From Sclerotinia nivalis (lineage: Eukaryota; Ascomycota; Leotiomycetes; Helotiales; Sclerotiniaceae): a stretch of DNA of 64,000 nt. The notes below the pieces were generated by a model. The model had not been told where the DNA came from. It made no database searches and saw nothing but the letters and a program-made list of their open reading frames with translations. Below are positions 57,600 to 64,000 of the stretch, piece after piece. Every line of letters starts with the position of its first letter. The stretch's first letter is position 1. The stretch lies in contig JAPEIS010000005.1 of NCBI GenBank assembly GCA_029531795.1, positions 1,734,001 to 1,798,000 on the forward strand. The letters are read 5' to 3'. The translations under genes and the position numbers were made by a program.

Positions 57600-58775
57600 G
57601 TTGTTGTTCGATGATTTTGAGATCTGATAATTTTCTTTTTCTTTTTTGTAAATTGGGCAAACCAATTGTGCTTTATACAAACTTCACACACACCAATGGG
57701 ACTGTGCGTCGTATGTGGCTGAGATCAGCTTATCTGCAGCAGATTTGAATGAAGAGGAATAGGTGGGACAGCACCAACGAGCGAGGATGGAAAGAGAACC
57801 AGCTATCGAAAATAGGTGCAAGTGACTTAGAGTTTGAGCTGAGAAGCAAGGCAATCAATATCTTCTCGTAACCGATCACATGTTTTTCACTCCGGAATTA
57901 AATATGAATCACATGGTCTTGAAGGGCGATCTAAATGTAATTTGATCTAAATTGCAAGATGGACGATCAAAAAGTCATCCTGTCATGTATGCATGAACTA
58001 AGAGTGACAATAAATATTTTGGGATTCCTCAAATGGTCTAGATAAAAATAGTCTACTCTAGAAACCAGTTAATTCTCAGCTTCCTGCATTTGGTTTGGTC
58101 ACTATTGAGCACCACCGATATAATGTGCAAGTGTCGATAGTCTTTTACACTGTACTTTTATCCCCCGTTAGCTATTAAGACGTCGTTGATATTTCTTCAC
58201 GCCAGTGGAGGACATTCTTGGGTACGGGTGGCCCACGATCGTGAGATGATGAGTCGCGTCCTTCCGGTTCTTGGGATCGGTTTCAAAAGTCTTTGCCCGT
58301 GCGTTAAGGTTGTTTGTCGTGATCGGCAGTCTTCCGTTGTGGAGATGTGAGTTGCAATTTTTGGAAGCCGGGTCGATCGGGATCCGAACCACATTATTTT
58401 CGAAGTATTTTGTGAATCTACTCGTATTTGTGTCTGGGTTCAGCATTTGAGTTCATTGGCGCCATGGATTTTCTGTTTACACGATGCCTTCATGCAGTGG
58501 TTGATGTGTTTAGAGGCAACTATAGATGATGATAAGATGAATTTTCATGCTGATCATCCTGGTTAATAAATCAAAAACTGGTGGACGCGAGCAATGTAGC
58601 TAGAACTTAGTTTGTCCGAAGAAGATTTTAGACGTTACGCCAAGAATGAATCAGAAGCCCTTATATTGTGTCTCTACGGTTGGAAGACTCTTGTGATTCA
58701 TGTCAGTTTTCTTTTGCCACTATTCAATTTGACTTGTAACGCTTTGTGTATCGTATCTTCTTCAGAGCCAACACC
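57600..58775. other. Divergent promoter region of OMT and UbiA genes
   Basis: About 1.18 kb separates the two start codons. It may hold shared regulation. A ccg...cgg pair with 11-bp spacing occurs at 58264-58280, a pattern some Zn2Cys6 regulators bind, but such pairs also occur by chance. A minus-strand frame at 58446-58168 is more GC-rich than its surroundings and may be a gene relic. Confidence 0.4.
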
Positions 58776-59717
58776 ATGACCGCAACTCAGATGCCTGCCA
58801 CCAAGAGTAGTTGGTCACCCTATGCGCAACTTATACGGCTTGAGAAACCTATTGGTATTGTGATCATTCATTTTCCCTACATCGTCGGATCGCTCTACGC
58901 AGCATGTTTGTCACAGCCCAAAATAACGCTGCAAGACGTTGCGCAAATCAATTTTCTTTTGCTGTGTGGCACATTCTTGTTGCGTTCATGGGCATGCGCG
59001 TGGAACGATATCGTCGATCGAGACCTCGACAAACGGGTGGATAGGTGCAAGCAGAGACCTGTGGCCAGCGGCAAGCTCTCCGTGAGGAATGCCTGTTTGT
59101 TTACGGGACTCCTCTGCCTTGTCTGGGTAGCTTTGATGCAAGGTCTCGTTCCGTCGTTCTTCACTCATGGAATGGCTTTAATTATGTTTTCGGGTGTGTA
59201 CCCATTCACCAAAAGATTTACAGCCTATACTCCAGTCTGGTTAGGTCTTACCTTCGCATGGGGGGTGCTCGTTGGATTTGCGGCGACGGGGCTTGATCCC
59301 ATGCAGTTGCTCTCTAGCGAAGAATCCGAGCCCGCTATCAGGGGGGCACTGTTGCTCTTTATTTATTACACGATATGGACAGTTATCTTCGAGACGGTGT
59401 ATGCTTTTCAGGACCTGCCCGACGACACGAAAGCTGGAATCAATTCCATGGCAGTCCGCCATCAATTCCACATTCGAGAGTTATTGGGAGTACTTGGCAT
59501 AGCGCAGGTTGCCGTGCTATTTGGTCTAGGAAAGGTACTGGAAGCTAGCAGTTTGTACTATTTCGGTCCTCAGTTGTTCAATATTGTTATGCTATTTAGA
59601 ATGGTCACGGGCATCGACTTTAGAAGTGCTGAGCAGTGCCGATGGTGGTTTGGTCATGGTCCGCTCATGGCGGGGACTGTGATGGTTGGCAGCTTGTGCA
59701 TTGAGTATTTAACTTAG
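58776..59717 (+). CDS. UbiA-type aromatic prenyltransferase
   Basis: One exon, 313 residues. The frame is open further upstream, but the ATG at 58776 gives the usual start before SPYAQLIRLEKPIGIVIIHF. The two Mg-diphosphate motifs are NDIVDRDLD (about 76-84) and YAFQDLPDD (about 209-217). About eight or nine hydrophobic segments are visible, so it is an integral membrane protein. The family joins an isoprenyl diphosphate to an aromatic ring, as in Coq2 (4-hydroxybenzoate) or fungal meroterpenoid enzymes. There is no clear mitochondrial presequence, and the neighbours are biosynthetic, so a specialised-metabolism role is more likely than ubiquinone synthesis. It converges on the monooxygenase gene, with stops 134 bp apart. 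Confidence 0.9.
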   Translation: MTATQMPATKSSWSPYAQLIRLEKPIGIVIIHFPYIVGSLYAACLSQPKITLQDVAQINFLLLCGTFLLRSWACAWNDIVDRDLDKRVDRCKQRPVASGKLSVRNACLFTGLLCLVWVALMQGLVPSFFTHGMALIMFSGVYPFTKRFTAYTPVWLGLTFAWGVLVGFAATGLDPMQLLSSEESEPAIRGALLLFIYYTIWTVIFETVYAFQDLPDDTKAGINSMAVRHQFHIRELLGVLGIAQVAVLFGLGKVLEASSLYYFGPQLFNIVMLFRMVTGIDFRSAEQCRWWFGHGPLMAGTVMVGSLCIEYLT

Positions 59718-59792
59718 AATTGCCTTTTCAATATATGCTAATACAAGTACAGATTAGAGTTTTTTTTGGGCTTCAGCAGCTAGATTTATTCC

Positions 59793-59826
59793 GGTAAACT
59801 ATATAGTCTGGTAAACTATATAGTCT
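59793..59826. repeat. 17-bp perfect tandem repeat
   Basis: ggtaaactatatagtct occurs twice in direct tandem (59793-59809, 59810-59826) in the 134-bp gap between the converging UbiA-type and monooxygenase genes. Confidence 0.9.
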
Positions 59827-59851
59827 TAGTACACCCCAATGCAAGGCTGAA

Positions 59852-61381
59852 TTAGTTCAAATCGCCTTTTTTCTGCTTGATATGGTCACGCCACGCTTCT
59901 TCCGCAGCTTCCACAGCGTTATGTCCGTACAGCCAACTGCGCAAGAAAGGATCTTCAAGGAAATTTGGAGAGCCATCATAATATGACTTTTGCAACAACA
60001 ATCTGTCTCTTTCTTCTTGTTCTGGACCGTTCTTCATCGGATATATGTCACGGAGAGCTCTGCTACGGTTCCTGCACAGCAACGCTCTTGGTCGCCGAAG
60101 ATTATCGTAGATTGTTAGTAATTCGGCTATGTCATTCTTGCTTTGAATCTTGGAAAACAAGACTCCAAAGACGGCAGCATCTTCAAAAGCCATTGCTGCA
60201 CCTTGTGCTCTAAATGATCGCCCGGTAGTTAGTTTGTTTTCTGAACAGTCAATTCGAGTCATCTTACAGATATGGTGGGGATCCATGTGCTGAATCTCCG
60301 AGAAGAGCAAAATGACCCGAAGGGTGTAACCAAGAAGTACACTCGGGAGAATACATCATTCTTCTTTTCATCCACTAGAACAGCGAAGGTCAGTGATCTG
60401 GAAATGTGAGATGTTGGATGAATTAGACTCACCGCAGTTGGCAAACTTAACAGCTGGTGAAATTCCGGACTCCAATGTTCAAAGGCTTCATGAACAACTT
60501 CCGAGTCAACTGGTACAGGTCCAGCTGATGTCGAAGAGTCAGGCTCATGTTCATGAGTCAGTACGATGTTGAGCAAACTCCCTTTCTTGATTGGATAAGT
60601 CACCGTATGACCTTCTGGACCAATCCACATATTGATACTATGAACATTCACCAGCTCAGCAAGTTCTGGCTGCTTAGCCACGTCATCAATCTTTACCGTT
60701 GCGCGGTAAATATCAAAACCACTATCATCAAGAGGATCATCTCGACCAAGCAATGATTCTCTGCAAAAAGACTTTTCTCCATCAGCTCCTAATATGACAT
60801 CGAAAGCATGGGTTGTCATTCCGTCTGTAAACTCGAGCGTCGATGTCTCAAAATTGATTTTCTGTAGACCAACACCAAAATTCACCACGGCTCCTAGTTT
60901 AGTAGCTTCGCGAAAAAGTACATTTTGTAACTCGGCTCGATGAGTGATAAAATAAGGCGTTTTGTAAATATCCCGAAAATCAGGACTGACATTCGTAGTA
61001 GAAAGAATCTCGGATTTGTGAGAGAAAATCCGGGCAATTTCGGGTTCGATAGAAACTTCTTCTAGCTCGGGGAGGATGCCCCATTCTTGGAATAGGACGG
61101 TTGCATTTGTTGCAACGTTGATTCCTGTTTCACGACAACGGTCAATATGCAAGATGCGAGGAAGATCTGTGTAAAAACTCACCTGCGCCAATCTAATCAT
61201 TGTTAGTTTTGCAGGTGATTCAATAGAATGGCAGAACACGCACCTCTTTTAATCCCGAGTAGATCTCAAATACTGTGACTTCATGACCTGCTCTCCGAAG
61301 ACTAACTGCTGTTGCAAGACTTGCTAGACCGGCTCCGATAATAGCGATTTTGCAAGAAGGTCTGGGGCTGGTAGAACCCAT
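59852..61381 (-). CDS. FAD-dependent monooxygenase, salicylate-hydroxylase-like
   Basis: Five exons on the minus strand: 61381-61244, 61192-61183 (10 nt), 61124-60433, 60374-60268 and 60209-59852, encoding 434 residues. The FAD-binding GxGxxG region is IAIIGAGLASLATAVSLRR (about 13-31). Splicing through the microexon yields GLKEIGAGINVATNATVLF. HRAELQNVL lies near 110, the DG motif DVILGADGEKS near 156 and the second FAD motif GDSAHGSPPYLAQGAAMAFE near 304. The family hydroxylates aromatic rings, sometimes with loss of a carboxyl group, or epoxidises prenyl chains. The third intron has two acceptors; only the second (ttctag) keeps the frame. Together with its UbiA-type and methyltransferase neighbours it suggests ring modification of a prenylated phenol. 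Confidence 0.88.
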
Positions 61382-64000
61382 TTTGCGTTATGATAGTTGA
61401 ATTATTTCCAAATAATGTAACCTTGCAAGATGAAATCGTGTCGAGGATATGTTTTCGAAGAGTTCTATTTTCCGCATTTATATACTTCACTTCGGACAAG
61501 GATAAGAACTTTATATGTCGTAGGTAGCCGATACTAGATAGAATGGAGACCTTTTCGTTCATCTCGCCCCACACCGAATAGTGCGGTGTAAACCTAGATT
61601 TAATACTTTCCGTTATGCTCTGAAGCTTCATTTGGGTGAATTTATACTTTCCACAAGGTCCGGCCGAACCTAATTCCTTGCGAAAATGATCATTGCCTCA
61701 TCTCTTTATCTACATCTTCAAAATGCAAATGGATTGACCAATCATACATTGTCGGTAGTAAGACCTAATTACAGTCATGAACGAGCACTCGATTGACTGT
61801 TCAAAAGTATCTTTGCTAATTGATTCAACTCGGGTTTTGATAGTTCACCGGGGTTCAGTAGAAGTGTCTTGAACATGTGAAAAATATTTAAGTTCTATCC
61901 ATTTCTATGTACTATGTTGTATGAACTGATTGACCATCTGAGCCACCTACATTGTTCAAATATGTGAGGGATAGATTAAGATACTGTTATGATTGAAGCT
62001 CAATTACATCAAATAGACCCGGTTGAACTTACGCGGAGATCAATTTTCTTCCTGAATATTCACCCTTTCTTTTTTGTCCAGTCTTTTTTTCCATGTTCAA
62101 GCCATTGAGACTCTTCAATGTCCATGCATTTTCCTCTTTTCTGTTGAAAGTGCTAGAAGAATTTGAGTCTCGTTATATCGCATTTTGAAAATCAGATACA
62201 CAAACAACTAATCACCCAAACTTACCTTGCATCAATCTCTTACTCTTTGGGAAGGCAAGATTGCAAGGACCGTAGAAAATAAATGGAAAAAGCGAGGATA
62301 AATCCTGGGTGGTTGGACTTTGTAAAAAGATGAGTTTTTATAACATAGTTCTATTTTTGGAAGTCAGGAAAGTTTAGGACGAAATGGATGCAAGCGCAAA
62401 TGTAGATCTCATAAGAAACGATGTATGATATGGATTTAAGGATACTCAGCATCCATATTCACAAGCTGTAATGGAAGTGAGACTGCCCCTTAAGTCAATC
62501 TGAATACGTCAGCTTCCAGAAACGGTTCTGGTTCTTGCGCTGTATTCTACCATAATCTAATCCCCAATTGTCCTTTTCTGTCATGGTCTACTTGGAACAC
62601 TAGACTCTAGTGTTCTGGAAATACCAAAAAGAGCGCCAAGAGTACCAATTCGTTGTCCAAACAATTTTCATCACATGTCAAAATCATAGATTAAAACCCC
62701 CTCAATTCAAAGAGGCGAATGCGAGTACACAATGTGCGGCGGTTATTGTCCCGACATTCTGGAATCGGCGGCTAGAAAAGCTTTTTCCTTATTTTTCGCA
62801 AGTCAAGGGGTTGAGCAAATGTATATGGATTTGAAAGAAGAGTATTGCGTTTCTTTTACACGAATTAGAATTATGTTCAGTATGCTGGTATCTACATGTA
62901 TACAGTCTAAGCTTACCTCGTCTCTGAATACTACGTAGACGATGAAAATCAGAAAGAAGTATTCATGTAATGCAATAGAAAACTCATACACAATCCCCGA
63001 TTGTGAATATATTTACACATATAACGATATGAGACATCTATCCGGCCACAATGTTCCCAATCTCACAATAATGGTATGTATATATAAGTCATCCTCGAAA
63101 TCAATAATCACCTATCGGACCCTACATTTCAAAAACTCAATGCCTCATAACCAATTCTACTAAACAACCAAAACGATCTGAAACGCCAAATTGTGGCAAT
63201 ACAATGCACAGCACCCCCAATATCAGTATCAACATCAACTTGAATCACCTGCATAGCCGCGATGACATGGAGCAGCACCTGATAGATATACCATCTCGCA
63301 TTATTCACCGGGAATAGTAAGTGCTTACTTAATTGGAAGACTAACAATAAAAGAGAGAGAAATAATTGTCAAAGAACGGTCTTCGTACCCATTTTGTACC
63401 CCTAGTCAAAACATCCCGTCCGTTGCCGCGACCATCGATCAAGACTGAACTGAACTAAACTAAACGGCACAGAACGTGTCGTCCCTTTGTCTTATTATGT
63501 TGCCCATGTTCAGATCCTAAGCGATACCATCTCTACGGAGTAGAACAACAATCATTGTGCAGATAACAATATCCAAGGCCCACAACTGAGAACTCACATT
63601 TCCCTTCAACTAATCTCCATCATCATTTACGTTAAGCCAGCTTGAAAATACATACATATTATCTTACTCATATTCCGCATGTATTTTACGTTATGTATCT
63701 ACATATTAGGGTTGAAAAACTTACAAGAGATTAAAAAAGGATTAAGCCACCACCGTCTGACCCAACCAATAATACTGTATTATCCACCTCCCTGCACAAA
63801 TAAGCGATAGGGCTGCCTTCCCCTTTTGTTTTAGAAGCAAGGAATCATTTTGAGTTCTAAACTTCTCACCGATTGATGCGACGACACCTCGAGGAAAAAT
63901 ATAGCCGCTTACATTATTCGATTGAGAGAGCCCGACTTAGATTTTTAGACCGGTTATTATAGGGTGATTGTGGAAAGCGTTTTAAAGAAGGCTAGTTCGT
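61382..64000. other. Right flank without a recognisable gene, 2.6 kb
   Basis: Only open frames of 60-75 codons with no motif. No terpene cyclase, polyketide synthase or regulator of the neighbouring cluster is visible, so the cluster, if larger, would have to continue beyond the window. Confidence 0.5.

Overview
This is a fungal window, most likely from a filamentous ascomycete of the Leotiomycetes (Sclerotiniaceae, Botrytis-like). That placement is an inference from protein character, AT-rich intergenic DNA, and short introns (mostly about 45-75 nt, up to about 137 nt without insertions) with GT...CTAAC/CTAAT...AG signals. No tRNA, rRNA, CRISPR array or bacterial-type operon was seen. About sixteen intact or nearly intact genes can be supported, plus two clear gene relics and at least four copies of a short hAT-like transposable element.

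Left part (1-21.5 kb): a small bZIP protein whose basic region is not followed by leucine heptads; the INO80 subunit Ies1; a large acidic disordered protein; a large protein with a CCHH-type N-terminus, internal repeats and a C-terminal coiled coil; a J-domain co-chaperone; and, at the edge of a gene-poor tract, a 93-residue secreted protein with ten cysteines, a candidate effector. From 21.5 to 26.2 kb there is no intact gene, only decayed repeats and a cytochrome P450 C-terminal relic with an in-frame stop.

Middle (26-52 kb): housekeeping genes. These are the AP-2 alpha subunit (seven exons, one of 14 nt), the complex I assembly factor NDUFAF5, an NAT9-type acetyltransferase, a two-domain ABM-like protein with a frame problem, a full-length ABCC (Yor1/MRP-type) transporter, a TauD-type dioxygenase, a RING-finger protein and eisosome protein Eis1. 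A decayed M20 amidohydrolase lies beside NDUFAF5. Both the transporter and the dioxygenase carry a copy of the same hAT-like element inside an intron.

Right part (53-64 kb): a Y_phosphatase3 family phosphatase whose second exon is unclear, another hAT-like element with a perfect 8-bp target duplication, and a compact three-gene group: COMT-type O-methyltransferase (-), UbiA-type prenyltransferase (+) and salicylate-hydroxylase-like FAD monooxygenase (-, with a 10-nt microexon). Prenylation, hydroxylation (possibly decarboxylating) and O-methylation of an aromatic ring would parallel ubiquinone tailoring, so this may be a small specialised-metabolite cluster making a prenylated phenol or quinone. 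The last 2.6 kb contains no recognisable gene.

All exon boundaries were set by hand from splice signals, reading frame and family conservation; none was tested against transcripts.
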